A stretch of DNA of 64,000 nt from Bacillus zhangzhouensis (GCA_025809375.1 CP099514.1:1860001-1924000), one strand, 5' to 3'; positions 34,587 to 43,335 are shown, counted from the stretch's first letter. Made by a program: numbers and translations. The notes: generated from the sequence alone by a model not told the origin.

Positions 34587-35405
34587 TTGAAACGTTTATT
34601 GACTGTTTGTACGACTTTATGTTTGATGATGATTGCGTCACCTGCATTTGCAGCGAGTGCGCAAACGAATACGGGCTCCGATGGGTTTTTCCATCATTAT
34701 TTTGTTCAGCCTTTTTCTGAGCTGATCATTTGGCTTGCGAACTTCTTCCATGATGATTATGGTTTATCCATTATGTTCGTCACCTTGATTGTCCGCCTGC
34801 TGATTTTCCCGCTTTTTGCGAATCAATTTAAAAAACAAAGAGTCATGCAGGAAAAAATGGCACTGGTGAAACCTCAGATTGACCAAATTCAAAGCAAATT
34901 GAAGAAAACGAAAGAACCTGAAAAACAAAAAGAACTGCAAATGGAAATGATGAAAGTATATAAAGAGAACAATGTGAACCCGCTGGCAATGGGCTGTCTG
35001 CCTATGCTGATTCAAATACCAATTGTTCTTGGCTTTTACTCAGCGATCCGCTCAACACCTGAGATCGCAACTCATACGTTCTTATGGTTTAACTTAGGAC
35101 AAACCGATTTATTGGTGGCGGTCTTTGCAGGGGCTATGTATTTCTTGCAATTTTATGTCACGCAAAAATATGCGAAGCAATCTGGCACCCAGACAGAGGC
35201 TGCGCTGAAGCAGGCGAAAGTGATGGGCATGATCTTCCCAATCATGATGCTGTTTCTTTCAATCAATGCACCCGCTGCTCTTCCTTTATACTGGATGACA
35301 AGCGGACTATTACTCACAATTCAAACGATTATTTTAAATGTCATGTACCAAAAATCAAAAACGAAAGCTACGGCTAACGAACAAGCCAAACCAGCTGCTG
35401 AATAA
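34587..35405 (+). CDS. yidC2: Membrane protein insertase YidC2 (YqjG/MisCB)
   Basis: A back-up Oxa1/YidC-family membrane insertase, paralogue of SpoIIIJ. 272 residues: a lipoprotein-like or signal-type N-terminus, then five membrane helices, with the conserved Arg of the hydrophilic groove in TLIVRLLIFP near residue 71 and NPLAMGCLPMLIQIPIVLGFY in the core. The start is TTG, with GAGGAGGAAACGAA directly upstream. Expression is expected to depend on MifM arrest through the hairpin over its ribosome site. The C-terminus is Lys/Ala-rich. Confidence 0.93.
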   Translation: MKRLLTVCTTLCLMMIASPAFAASAQTNTGSDGFFHHYFVQPFSELIIWLANFFHDDYGLSIMFVTLIVRLLIFPLFANQFKKQRVMQEKMALVKPQIDQIQSKLKKTKEPEKQKELQMEMMKVYKENNVNPLAMGCLPMLIQIPIVLGFYSAIRSTPEIATHTFLWFNLGQTDLLVAVFAGAMYFLQFYVTQKYAKQSGTQTEAALKQAKVMGMIFPIMMLFLSINAPAALPLYWMTSGLLLTIQTIILNVMYQKSKTKATANEQAKPAAE

Positions 35406-35416
35406 AAATAAACCCC

Positions 35417-35560
35417 CAGCGTGTAGACCAACCCTCGCATTCGGTGTCAAGTCCCTGCGCTGGTGCTCGTCCTTCTTAGGGCTGCAAAGGTTTTCGATCA
35501 CGCTGAAAAGAAGACAAAGAGCTAAAATCAACATCATGTTAGCCCTTTGTCAACAATCTG
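35417..35560. mobile_element. MITE-like element, copy B (inverted relative to copy A)
   Basis: A 144-bp non-coding element whose complement matches copy A at 27832-28005 over nearly its whole length, apart from about 30 bases missing in this copy. Ends: CAGCGTGTAGACCAACC on the left and (complement) CAGATTGTTGACAAAGG on the right. AAACCCC occurs on both sides (35410-35416 and 35561-35567), a possible 7-bp target duplication. The right flank is the cheW-like gene's terminator. Confidence 0.8.
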
Positions 35561-35590
35561 AAACCCCTTATCAAATGATAAGGGGTTTTT
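35561..35590. terminator. Terminator between yidC2 and the CheW-like gene
   Basis: The 12-bp stem AAACCCCTTATC / GATAAGGGGTTT with an AAAT loop and T run is usable by both convergent genes. Element copy B is inserted at its left edge. Confidence 0.85.
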
Positions 35591-35592
35591 CA

Positions 35593-36057
35593 TTATGCCA
35601 ATGCTTTTTTCAAACGGTCTGGCAATTGATCGAGGTCCTCAATTTTCCCAAGGAACTTATTAGGGTCCACTTGTAAAATCATTTTGTTATCTCTCTCCAC
35701 AACGCCGAAGAAATAGTCAGAGGCCTTCGTGTTCATATGAAATGGCTTGATTTCGCTCTGCTCGATATCGATGATATCTTTTGCCTCTGAGACAAGACAG
35801 CCAATCATTTGATCGTTTACTTCAAATAGCAGCACCTTGGACTGCTCGTTCACATCAAGAGGCTTTCCGTGAATCATCACACCTGTGTCACTGACAGGAA
35901 TGACTTCTCCTCTTAATGACATCAGCCCTTTAATTTCTTTTGGAAGGTTCGATACTTCTTGTAAATAAGGGACCTTCTCGATCGAACGAATATGCTCTAT
36001 ACTGATGCCAAACTCCTCTTGCCCCACCTGAAAAATAATAATCTTTTGCGTGCTCAC
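35593..36057 (-). CDS. CheW-like single-domain coupling protein
   Basis: 154 residues forming one CheW domain: KIIIFQVGQEEFGISIEHIRSIEKV at the start, LPKEIKGLMSLRGEVIPVSD near residue 38 and VLLFEVNDQMIGCLVSEAKDII near 75. Such proteins link chemoreceptors to the CheA kinase. The C-terminal part (residues 110-154) is slightly longer than a minimal CheW. The start is GTG with GGAG 5 bases upstream. It lies outside any chemotaxis operon, 14 bases behind yqjE and probably co-transcribed with it, so its partner is unclear. Confidence 0.82.
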   Translation of the reverse strand: MSTQKIIIFQVGQEEFGISIEHIRSIEKVPYLQEVSNLPKEIKGLMSLRGEVIPVSDTGVMIHGKPLDVNEQSKVLLFEVNDQMIGCLVSEAKDIIDIEQSEIKPFHMNTKASDYFFGVVERDNKMILQVDPNKFLGKIEDLDQLPDRLKKALA

Positions 36058-36071
36058 AGAGTCTCCTGCCT

Positions 36072-37193
36072 TTACGATGGATTTGTCGTTTCTTCGATAA
36101 TGGCGAGAACCATTTCAGCTGTTTTGACTAATTCTTCAATCGGCATTTTCTCATTTTTTGTATGAATATCTTCATATCCAACAGCTAGGTTGACAGTTGG
36201 AATGCCGTTGCCTGCAATGACGTTTGCATCACTGCCTCCGCCGCTCGTCTGCAGTTCTGAAGGACGGCCAATTTTTTCTGCCGCTTTTTTCGCCACTTCT
36301 ACGACTTGATCGCCGTGTGAGAATTTGAAGCCTGGATACATGATGTCAATTTGTACATCGGCACTTCCGCCCATTTCTTTAGCGGTTTTTTCAAAAGCTT
36401 CTTTCATCTTCGCTACTTGAGCTTCCATTTTTGCTGGTTCTAAAGAGCGTGCTTCCGCCAAAATATCGACTTGATCACACACAATATTCGTTTGTGTTCC
36501 GCCTTCAAAACGGCCGATATTCGCCGTTGTTTCTTCATCAATCCGGCCAAGTGGCATGCTGGCAATTGCTTTTGATGCAATGGTAATTGCAGACACACCT
36601 TTTTCAGGCGCGACACCTGCGTGAGCAGTTTTTCCGTAAATCGTTGCGCGTACTTTTGCCTGTGTTGGGGCTGCTACGATAATCGTACCGACCTTGCCAT
36701 CTGAATCAAGGGCATAGCCGTATTTCGCTGTCATCAAATTCGGATCTAACGCTTTTGCTCCAACAAGTCCTGATTCCTCACCTGCTGTGATAACAAATTC
36801 AATCGTCCCATGCGGTAAATTTTTCTCTTTCAGCACACGGATTGCTTCAAACATAGCAGCAAGTCCTGTTTTATCGTCAGCACCAAGAATGGTTGTTCCA
36901 TCTGTTTTCACATAGCCATCCTCAATGACTGGTTTTACGCCATTTCCCGGTACAACTGTATCCATATGAGAAGTGAAATAAATCGTATCTGCCTCTTGAT
37001 TCCCTTCTAATGTGCAGACAAGGTTGCCAGCACCGTGCCCTGTTACCGCTTTTGAATCGTCTTCAACCACTTTTAGACCAAGCTGCGAGAATTTTTCTTT
37101 TAATACTTCAACAATTTTCTCTTCGTGTTTTGTTTCTGAATCAACCTGAACTAATTCTAAAAATTCGTCTAGTAAACGTTTTTCGTTAATCAT
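36072..37193 (-). CDS. yqjE: M20/M42-type peptidase YqjE (PepT-like)
   Basis: A zinc aminopeptidase-like hydrolase of 373 residues. FTSHMDTVVPG near residue 77 supplies the first metal ligands, LGADDKTGLAA near 107 the bridging Asp, FVITAGEESGLVGA near 138 the catalytic Glu pair; a dimerisation domain with TAHAGVAPEKG follows. It is similar to tripeptidase T. ATG 37193 is chosen, with GAGGAGG 9 bases upstream. It follows yqjD by 16 bases. Confidence 0.9.
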   Translation of the reverse strand: MINEKRLLDEFLELVQVDSETKHEEKIVEVLKEKFSQLGLKVVEDDSKAVTGHGAGNLVCTLEGNQEADTIYFTSHMDTVVPGNGVKPVIEDGYVKTDGTTILGADDKTGLAAMFEAIRVLKEKNLPHGTIEFVITAGEESGLVGAKALDPNLMTAKYGYALDSDGKVGTIIVAAPTQAKVRATIYGKTAHAGVAPEKGVSAITIASKAIASMPLGRIDEETTANIGRFEGGTQTNIVCDQVDILAEARSLEPAKMEAQVAKMKEAFEKTAKEMGGSADVQIDIMYPGFKFSHGDQVVEVAKKAAEKIGRPSELQTSGGGSDANVIAGNGIPTVNLAVGYEDIHTKNEKMPIEELVKTAEMVLAIIEETTNPS

Positions 37194-37209
37194 GATGATG
37201 CTCCTCCTC

Positions 37210-38670
37210 TTATAGCGGCATATTGCCATGCTTTTTTAACGGTCTATCTTCTTCCTTACTGCGAAGCACATCAAATGAGCGGATCAATCGCTCTCTCGTT
37301 TCAACTGGCATGAAAATATCGTCTATCAGACCTGCCTGAGCCGCTTTCCATACACTTGGTTTGTTTTCAGACTCGCGCGAAGCAGGATGAACGATTTCGT
37401 CTGCGAACGTTTTTCCCATGACATCAATTTCGACCTCTGGCCATGCATAAACAAAGTCAGCGCCTAAGCCCTTACTATTCATCGCGACATATGCACCGCC
37501 AAACGCCTTTCTTAAAATCACAGTGATTTTGGGAACGGTTGCTTCAGCGTAAGCATATATAAGCTTTGCCCCGTGGCGGATAATTCCTGCATGCTCGGCT
37601 TTCTCCCCTGGCAAAAAGCCAGGAACGTCCACAAGGGTTAAGATCGGAATATGAAACGCATCGCAAAATCGAATAAACCTGGCCGCTTTATCGGCAGCGT
37701 CAAGATCAAGGCTGCCTGCCAGCACCTTTGGCTGATTGGCAACAACACCAATGGAGGCTCCTTGTAATCTGGCAAAACCTGTGACAATATTTTTTGAAAA
37801 ACAAGGCTGTGTTTCAAAGAATGAGTCTGGATCAGTTATCGCTGTCACCACTTCTTTGACATCATAGGTGCGTGATGGATCTTTTGGCAGAATTCTGCCT
37901 GGATCAGCGGTATGCTTTCGTGCTTCGCCGTGCATGACAGCCTGTTGTTTCGTTGGTATGTAAGTTAAAAGAGTTCGAACCGCTTTTAACACGTCCTTCT
38001 CATCTTTCCCAGTATAGTGCACATTCCCGCTTGTCTGATGCTGAACACTTGCACCGCCAAGACGGTCAGGACAGACCGTTTCTCCTGTTGCCTTTTTTAT
38101 TACTTTCGGACCAGTTAAAAACATATGAGCTGTTTGCTCTGTCATGAAGACAAAATCAGTCAATGCAGGAGAATAGACTGCACCTCCAGCACATGAGCCT
38201 AAAATAACAGATATTTGCGGGATTTGACCAGAGTACAGCACATTCCGTTTAAAAATCTGTCCGTATCCTTCTAATGATACCACACCCTCTTGAATTCTCG
38301 CACCACCCGAGTCTTTTAGACCGATGACCGGCATCTGATTTTTAGCTGCCAGGTCCATTAAAGAGGCAATTTTTTTCGCATGCATTTCGCCTAATGAGCC
38401 TCCATATACTGTTGCATCTTGTGCATAAACACATACTGGTTTTCCATGAATGAGTCCTGTTCCAATGACGACGCCGTCACCAACATGCTCTGACATATCA
38501 CCTGTTGCAAATGACTGAATTTCCATCAAGCTGCCTTCATCAAGAAGTTCATGCAGCCGCTCTCGAACAGTCAGCTTTCCTTTGTTCCTGTGAGCCGCTG
38601 CTCGTTTTCCGCCGCCGCCCATTAACGCTTTCTTCCGCCATTCAGACAAGGCATTGAACGATTCATCCAT
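37210..38670 (-). CDS. yqjD: Acyl-CoA carboxylase carboxyltransferase YqjD
   Basis: The carboxyltransferase (beta) subunit of a propionyl/methylcrotonyl-type acyl-CoA carboxylase, 486 residues with two crotonase-like halves. KLTVRERLHELLDEGS is the family start; GLKDSGGARIQEGV near residue 120 and the second-half DVPGFLPGEKAEHAGIIRHGAKL bind the acyl-CoA and biotin. No biotin-carboxylase gene is nearby in the window. It overlaps yqjC by 8 bases, and GGAGAGG precedes the ATG. Together with the epimerase-like YqjC it suggests methylmalonyl-CoA or a related branched acyl-CoA pathway. Confidence 0.88.
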   Translation of the reverse strand: MDESFNALSEWRKKALMGGGGKRAAAHRNKGKLTVRERLHELLDEGSLMEIQSFATGDMSEHVGDGVVIGTGLIHGKPVCVYAQDATVYGGSLGEMHAKKIASLMDLAAKNQMPVIGLKDSGGARIQEGVVSLEGYGQIFKRNVLYSGQIPQISVILGSCAGGAVYSPALTDFVFMTEQTAHMFLTGPKVIKKATGETVCPDRLGGASVQHQTSGNVHYTGKDEKDVLKAVRTLLTYIPTKQQAVMHGEARKHTADPGRILPKDPSRTYDVKEVVTAITDPDSFFETQPCFSKNIVTGFARLQGASIGVVANQPKVLAGSLDLDAADKAARFIRFCDAFHIPILTLVDVPGFLPGEKAEHAGIIRHGAKLIYAYAEATVPKITVILRKAFGGAYVAMNSKGLGADFVYAWPEVEIDVMGKTFADEIVHPASRESENKPSVWKAAQAGLIDDIFMPVETRERLIRSFDVLRSKEEDRPLKKHGNMPL

Positions 38671-39085
38671 CGCTATGTTCCTCTCCTTTCAAGGACTCGC
38701 ACAATTCAAATAACACACCTGACGTTTCTTTAGGTGAAATAAATGCAATCAGCTTTCCGCTGGCGCCCATCTGTGCTGTTTTTTGGAGAAGCTGCACGCC
38801 AAAATGATCGAGACGGCTAATATCAGCCTGAATGTCACCCGACTTTAGCGCAATATGATGAAGCCCCTCTCCTCTTTTTGTTAAAAAGGTATGTAGTTTG
38901 CTGCGGTGTGACATCGGCTCAATTAATTCAATGTGCAGATCATTAAGTGAAGTGAAGGATGCTTTAATCTCCTGCTCAGGAATCTCTTGTATGTCTGAAA
39001 AATGCCAGTTAAATAGCTGATGAAGCGTATGGGATGTTTCTTTAATAGAAAAGACGGCAATGGCAATATGATCGATTTGTGTCAT
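38663..39085 (-). CDS. yqjC: Glyoxalase-family protein YqjC (methylmalonyl-CoA epimerase-like)
   Basis: 140 residues of the vicinal oxygen chelate fold: IDHIAIAVFSIKET with the first metal His near residue 5, LHIELIEPM with the Glu near 50, EGLHHIALKSGDI with His near 74, and GVLFELCE with the final Glu near 130. This metal set and length fit methylmalonyl-CoA epimerase. The overlap with yqjD points to a shared acyl-CoA pathway. GAAGGGAAG lies upstream of the ATG. It is the first gene of yqjC-yqjD-yqjE-cheW-like. Confidence 0.85.
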   Translation of the reverse strand: MTQIDHIAIAVFSIKETSHTLHQLFNWHFSDIQEIPEQEIKASFTSLNDLHIELIEPMSHRSKLHTFLTKRGEGLHHIALKSGDIQADISRLDHFGVQLLQKTAQMGASGKLIAFISPKETSGVLFELCESLKGEEHSDG

Positions 39086-39187
39086 CCGTTCACTTCCCTT
39101 CGCTGATCACTTGTCGCATATGAAAAAACCAGATAAAATAAAGACAGGTGCGCTTGCCGCAAAAATCTTCGGTTATAGGGGTGCGAT

Positions 39188-39280
39188 ATGTCTCAGAAAT
39201 TCATGAAATTTATGGTATTGCTTATGATTAGCCTGTTGTTAATTTCTTCCCTTTTAGCAGGAGCAGCAGCCTTTTTATAA
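39188..39280 (+). CDS. prli42: Prli42-like stressosome-associated membrane miniprotein
   Basis: A 30-residue protein: MSQKFMKFMVLLMISLLLIS followed by SLLAGAAAFL. A short basic N-terminus and a single membrane helix with the LLAG turn are typical of Prli42, the miniprotein that tethers the stressosome (RsbR/RsbS) to the membrane in Listeria and has relatives across Bacillus. AGGGGTG lies 6 bases before the ATG. The gene is monocistronic between yqjC and yqjB, which are transcribed the other way. Confidence 0.8.
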   Translation: MSQKFMKFMVLLMISLLLISSLLAGAAAFL

Positions 39281-39318
39281 GGTTTGAATAAAAGCAGACA
39301 AGCAGGTGATTCGCGATA

Positions 39319-39828
39319 TCAACGAATGGCCTGTTTGTCTTTGGCAAGCGTTTCAAAGGAAGCACTTGATGTTGTAATCCATACCTTTGTTCCAATTGGA
39401 AGCTGATCAAACAATAGCTCTACATCTTGATTATGAAGCCTCACACAGCCTGCCGTGATAAATTTCCCAATCGTTGTTTCGTCACTCGTTCCATGAATTC
39501 CGTAGGTTCTGCCATCTGTTCCTCGTGCATCAAATCCAATCCATCTTCGCCCTAGAGGGTTATTCTTCGCACCGCCTTCAATATTCTTTTTTCTGTAATA
39601 GGGATCTTTCGCTTTGATCATAATGGTAAATTCACCTTCTGGCGTTAATTCCGCTGTTTTTCCTGTTGAAGCAGGAAATACTTTTTGGATTTTTCCTTGA
39701 TCAATAAAGGCAAGTTCATTCGTTTGTTTATTAATAATGACAAACGGGTCACCGGGAAGCGGGTTTTGTCCAAGCGGCCAGATCGGTGAAAGGGACATGG
39801 TCAGTACGGTACAAAATAAAAGACGCAT
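39319..39828 (-). CDS. yqjB: L,D-transpeptidase YqjB (YkuD domain)
   Basis: A secreted or membrane-anchored peptidoglycan cross-linking enzyme family member, 169 residues. An N-terminal signal segment (RLLFCTVLTMSLSPIWPLG) precedes the YkuD domain: FVIINKQTNELAFIDQGK at the start and the active site YGIHGTSDE...GKFITAGCVRLHNQD with the catalytic Cys near residue 130. It forms or modifies 3-3 cross-links. ATG 39828 follows AAGGAGG by 7 bases, which rules out the longer frame. Confidence 0.88.
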   Translation of the reverse strand: MRLLFCTVLTMSLSPIWPLGQNPLPGDPFVIINKQTNELAFIDQGKIQKVFPASTGKTAELTPEGEFTIMIKAKDPYYRKKNIEGGAKNNPLGRRWIGFDARGTDGRTYGIHGTSDETTIGKFITAGCVRLHNQDVELLFDQLPIGTKVWITTSSASFETLAKDKQAIR

Positions 39829-39880
39829 AGGCTCCTCCTTTTTCATTAGATTGACCAATGAAGGAGGAACTCATGCGTCT

Positions 39881-40834
39881 CTATTCTTTCATCCCTTTAA
39901 AATAGCTTTTCAGTACTAAATATTGTTCCATTTCACCGAGGAAATGAAAGAGTGCCGCTCTTGCCTCAAATTCTTCTCGTGTTTGCGGGAGCGGAAGTGC
40001 CTCAAACTCTTCTTTCATATCAATGAGGCGTCTTAGAAACTTATGTGCTGTGTTCCCTGGGTGAATATGTTCGCGTAAGTCTCTAATGTATTCTGCAATG
40101 ATTTGTCCGTGCTCCGTTGTGACGGAGATCGACGTAATTTTGGGCAGCACACGCTCAATGATTTCAAATTGCTTTTGTCTCATGTTGAAATAATGGTAAT
40201 ACAGGTTTTCATGTCTTAATACATGATTTTCAACATCACGATATGCGAGAGCTTTCGCTTCTTTGATCAATTGATGTGTCTCTGGTATCTCTTTTCCTGT
40301 CCAATCTTGCTTCCCTGTCATTAAGTATTGCTCAATTTCCTCAAAGATTTTAGCAAAGTTGGCTTCAATCTGTTCGCTGTAGCGTTTGAGCTTTTTATCA
40401 ACACTTGGCATATACAGGTTCATAATCAGTGCTACCCCAACACCAATGGTAATCAGCAGCAGTTCATTCCAGATGAGATGAAGAGTAATCCCGCCAGACA
40501 TGTATAAATGGAGGATGATAACTGAACTTGTGACAATTCCTTCTTTAATTCGAAGCAATACCGTTATCGGAATAAAGACAAGCAGCATCAAACCGATCAC
40601 AAAAGGATGATAACCGATTAGATCGAAAAATAAATAAGAAAAGAAAATAGCAAGACTGCATGCTGCAAAGCGGGCTCCCGATGCTAAGAGAGACCTTTTC
40701 TTTGTCACCTGAATACACAGGATCGTAATAATCCCGGCAGCTGAATAATTTTGCAAGCCAAGCAATTGTGCAATATAAATAGCGATCGATGTTCCTAATG
40801 CTGTTTTCAGCGTTCGGTAGCCGATTTTAAACAT
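39881..40834 (-). CDS. yqjA: YqjA, aromatic acid exporter-family membrane protein (DUF939)
   Basis: 317 residues. The N-terminal half has about five membrane helices (starting FKIGYRTLKTALGTSIAIYIA); the C-terminal half is a soluble helical domain (residues 150-317) rich in charged residues. This is the FUSC/ArAE-like layout of Bacillus YqjA. The substrate is unknown. ATG 40834 is chosen by match to the B. subtilis N-terminus; the upstream GAGTGA is a weak ribosome site. A longer frame to 40867 exists. Confidence 0.82.
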   Translation of the reverse strand: MFKIGYRTLKTALGTSIAIYIAQLLGLQNYSAAGIITILCIQVTKKRSLLASGARFAACSLAIFFSYLFFDLIGYHPFVIGLMLLVFIPITVLLRIKEGIVTSSVIILHLYMSGGITLHLIWNELLLITIGVGVALIMNLYMPSVDKKLKRYSEQIEANFAKIFEEIEQYLMTGKQDWTGKEIPETHQLIKEAKALAYRDVENHVLRHENLYYHYFNMRQKQFEIIERVLPKITSISVTTEHGQIIAEYIRDLREHIHPGNTAHKFLRRLIDMKEEFEALPLPQTREEFEARAALFHFLGEMEQYLVLKSYFKGMKE

Positions 40835-40915
40835 GATGTGATTCACTCTTTTCTGTCTTGTTTCCATTCACTTTTGTGAAATGATGAACTTTTTTTACTT
40901 TCCCCATTATAATCA

Positions 40916-40952
40916 AAAAAAGAAGGAGATGTTAAGCCTCCTTCTTTTTTTC
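40916..40952 (-). terminator. Terminator of the artPQR operon
   Basis: The stem AAGAAGGAG / CTCCTTCTT is followed by T7 on the minus strand directly after the artR stop and before yqjA. Confidence 0.85.
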
Positions 40953-41675
40953 TTATAATATTTTTTGTAGAAAGTCTTGCGCACGCTGTGAAGAGGGTGA
41001 TTCAAAAAATTGTACAGGGTTTGCATCTTCTACAATTTTCCCATCATCCATAAAGATCACGCGGTCAGCCACTTCTTTTGCAAAGCCCATTTCATGTGTG
41101 ACGATGACGAGTGTCATGCCAGATTGAGCCAGCTCTTTCATGACCTCTAATACTTCCTTAACCATTTCTGGATCCAGGGCAGAAGTTGGTTCGTCAAACA
41201 GCATAATGTCTGGTGTCATCGCAAGCGCACGTGCAATCGCCACACGCTGCTTTTGACCGCCGGACAAACGGTTCGGGAAATCATCTTTTTTCTCTAAAAG
41301 TCCTACCTTTTTGAGCAGGTCTTCAGCTTGTTTGATGCTGTCTTTCTTCGATTGATTTTTCACATTCATTGGCGCATACGTGATATTTTCCAGCACGGTT
41401 TTATGCGGGAACAAATGGAAGTGCTGAAATACCATTCCGATGTTCTCACGCACTTTTAGTGCATTCGTTTTTGGATGGGTGATTTCGGTGTCTTTAATCG
41501 TAATGACACCAGAAGTCGGCTTCTCAAGTAAATTCATGCAGCGGAGGAACGTCGATTTTCCTGAACCAGATGGTCCAATCACCGCAACAACTTCCCCTTC
41601 TTTAATGGTGGTGTCGATCCCCTTTAAAACTTCGTTTTTACCAAAGGATTTTGTGAGTTTCTCTATCTTAATCAT
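40953..41675 (-). CDS. artR: Arginine ABC transporter ATPase ArtR
   Basis: The ATP-binding subunit of a polar amino acid (arginine) importer, 240 residues. Walker [10 protein letters not shown] near residue 33, the polar-amino-acid type Q-loop [15 protein letters not shown] signature [15 protein letters not shown] near 138, Walker [15 protein letters not shown] and the switch His in [10 protein letters not shown] are all intact. It overlaps artQ by 8 bases and is the last gene of artP-artQ-artR. Confidence 0.93.
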   Translation of the reverse strand: MIKIEKLTKSFGKNEVLKGIDTTIKEGEVVAVIGPSGSGKSTFLRCMNLLEKPTSGVITIKDTEITHPKTNALKVRENIGMVFQHFHLFPHKTVLENITYAPMNVKNQSKKDSIKQAEDLLKKVGLLEKKDDFPNRLSGGQKQRVAIARALAMTPDIMLFDEPTSALDPEMVKEVLEVMKELAQSGMTLVIVTHEMGFAKEVADRVIFMDDGKIVEDANPVQFFESPSSQRAQDFLQKIL

Positions 41676-42324
41676 TTGATGTTAACTTCCTTTCCACCGA
41701 TTTACCGACAAAGGTGAGAACAAGCACGATGACATAATAGATAAGACCCGCAAAAATAAGCGGTTCAAGATAATTATACGTGACGGCCCCTGCTTGATAG
41801 GCTCGTCTCATGACATCGCCCAGTCCGATGACTGTTACAATCGCTGATTCTTTTGTCAGTGTAATCGTTTCATTCACAAGTGCAGGTGAAATATTTTTAA
41901 ATGCCTGCGGAAGCAATAAGTCCTTCATCATTTTAGCATAAGGGATGCCTAAAGCAACGGCTGCTTCTTTTTGACCTTTATCTATTGCATTAATACCCGC
42001 ACGAATAATTTCAGATACGTATGCCGCTGAATTGAGTGAAAATGCCGCTACAGCAGCCGAGTATTGATCGATTTGAAACCCAAGAAGCTGAGGCAGACCA
42101 AAATAAATAATGAGCAATTGAAGCACAAGCGGTGTGCCTCGGAAAATTGACGTATAAAAATCTGCAAGCCAAATGAGCGGTTTAAACACACTAATTTTGC
42201 AAAGCGTTAATAAAATTCCTAAGATAAATCCAAGGAAAAGGGATACCACTACTATAGAAAGCGTGACTTTAAGTCCTTCTAGAATAAAGGGCATCTGAGG
42301 TATTACATCTTTAAAATCCAACAT
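41668..42324 (-). CDS. artQ: Arginine ABC transporter permease ArtQ
   Basis: The membrane subunit of the arginine importer, 218 residues with about five helices. The cytoplasmic EAA loop [23 protein letters not shown] near residues 137-160 contacts the ATPase. [23 protein letters not shown] is the HisM/GlnP-type signature. AAGGAG lies 6 bases before the ATG. It is separated from artP by 112 bases that contain a GTTCAACxxGAGTTGAAC-like inverted repeat but no terminator I can assign with confidence. Confidence 0.93.
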   Translation of the reverse strand: MLDFKDVIPQMPFILEGLKVTLSIVVVSLFLGFILGILLTLCKISVFKPLIWLADFYTSIFRGTPLVLQLLIIYFGLPQLLGFQIDQYSAAVAAFSLNSAAYVSEIIRAGINAIDKGQKEAAVALGIPYAKMMKDLLLPQAFKNISPALVNETITLTKESAIVTVIGLGDVMRRAYQAGAVTYNYLEPLIFAGLIYYVIVLVLTFVGKSVERKLTSND

Positions 42325-42366
42325 GACATTCTCCTTTTTTTGCCTTCATATAAAACAGGAAAAAAG

Positions 42367-42388
42367 TTCAACACGAGTTGAACTTTTC
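42367..42388. repeat. Inverted repeat between artP and artQ
   Basis: AAGTTCAAC-ACGA-GTTGAACTT is a perfect 9-bp stem between the lipoprotein and permease genes. It may stabilise the artP transcript so that binding protein exceeds permease; it lacks a minus-strand T run beyond TTTTT. Confidence 0.6.
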
Positions 42389-42436
42389 AGCGCTGTCTAC
42401 TTGATTTTCATGAATGACGCTGAGCCTTTTCCTGAC

Positions 42437-43201
42437 TTACTTTTCATCAGCAAACCATTTTTTAATTAATTTATCAAGTTCGCCATTATCTTTCATTTCT
42501 TTTAATGATTTATTAAACTTCGCTGTTAAATCGCTATTTTTCTTGAATGCAATGGCTGAACCTTCGTTTGAGCTGTTCAATCCAAATGCTTGGAAGTCTT
42601 TTTCCTTTTTCAAGTAACCAGCAGCTACTTTATCTTCAATAATTGCTGCATCAAAACGTCCTGCTTTAATCTCTTGAATAATATCAGAAATTTTATTACG
42701 GTCTTCAACTGTTAGGTTATATTTCTTTTGCAAACCGTTTGCTTCATCCTGTTGAATAGAACCTAATTGAACGCCGACTGTTTTGCCTTTTAAATCTTTC
42801 TCTGTTTTTATATCGCTAGATTTCTTTGATATAACCAAGTTTTCAGCATTGTAATAAACATCAGAGAAATCAACTTGCTTTTTACGTTTTTCTGTAGGTG
42901 TCATTCCTGCAAGGACAATATCAGCTTTGTTTGTTTTAAGGGCGGATACAAGACTGGCAAAATCCATATCTTGAATTTCTAGTTTGTAGCCGTTCTTTTT
43001 CGCTAGTGCTGTTGCAAGATCTACATCAAAACCGACAATTTTATCGCCGTCTTTTGATTCAAATGGCGGATAATCTGCTGATGTCGCCATAACGAGTGTC
43101 TTATCATCTCCTGATGCGTTTGAATTATTAGAAGAAGTTCCGCAAGCTGCGAGTGCAGCTGCAAGACCAGCTGTCATAAGTAATAAACACCACTTTTTCA
43201 T
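42437..43201 (-). CDS. artP: Arginine-binding lipoprotein ArtP
   Basis: The extracellular substrate-binding lipoprotein of the arginine importer, 254 residues. The signal sequence ends in the lipobox LAAC with the lipidated Cys20; a Ser/Asn linker follows. TSADYPPFESKDGDKIVGFDVDLA, the SBP-family signature near residue 41, and GMTPTEKRKKQVDFSDVYY, with the ligand-binding Arg, are present. GGGAGG lies 8 bases before the ATG. A perfect ArgR box in the leader region implies repression by arginine. Confidence 0.92.
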   Translation of the reverse strand: MKKWCLLLMTAGLAAALAACGTSSNNSNASGDDKTLVMATSADYPPFESKDGDKIVGFDVDLATALAKKNGYKLEIQDMDFASLVSALKTNKADIVLAGMTPTEKRKKQVDFSDVYYNAENLVISKKSSDIKTEKDLKGKTVGVQLGSIQQDEANGLQKKYNLTVEDRNKISDIIQEIKAGRFDAAIIEDKVAAGYLKKEKDFQAFGLNSSNEGSAIAFKKNSDLTAKFNKSLKEMKDNGELDKLIKKWFADEK

Positions 43202-43240
43202 ATGATGATGCCTCCCAATATTTAAAATCTTGTATTAATT

Positions 43241-43259
43241 TGAATATTTATTCACTATA
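43241..43259 (-). promoter_or_regulatory. ARG box overlapping the artP promoter
   Basis: TGAATATTTATTCA at 43241-43254 is a perfect palindrome fitting the ArgR/AhrC operator half-site pattern TGAAT-n4-ATTCA. A TATAGT -10 candidate on the minus strand (43259-43254) touches it. ArgR itself is encoded at 62583. Confidence 0.75.
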
Positions 43260-43335
43260 ATGTATTTTAAACACTTTCTTTTTAAGATGCAATAGTATTT
43301 TGCTGAAATTATTTTGATTCTATTGTCTTATAAAA

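Noticed and set aside
42367-42388. The inverted repeat between artP and artQ as a full terminator
   Set aside because: It lies inside a functional three-gene transporter operon, so complete termination is unlikely; processing or partial attenuation is more plausible.
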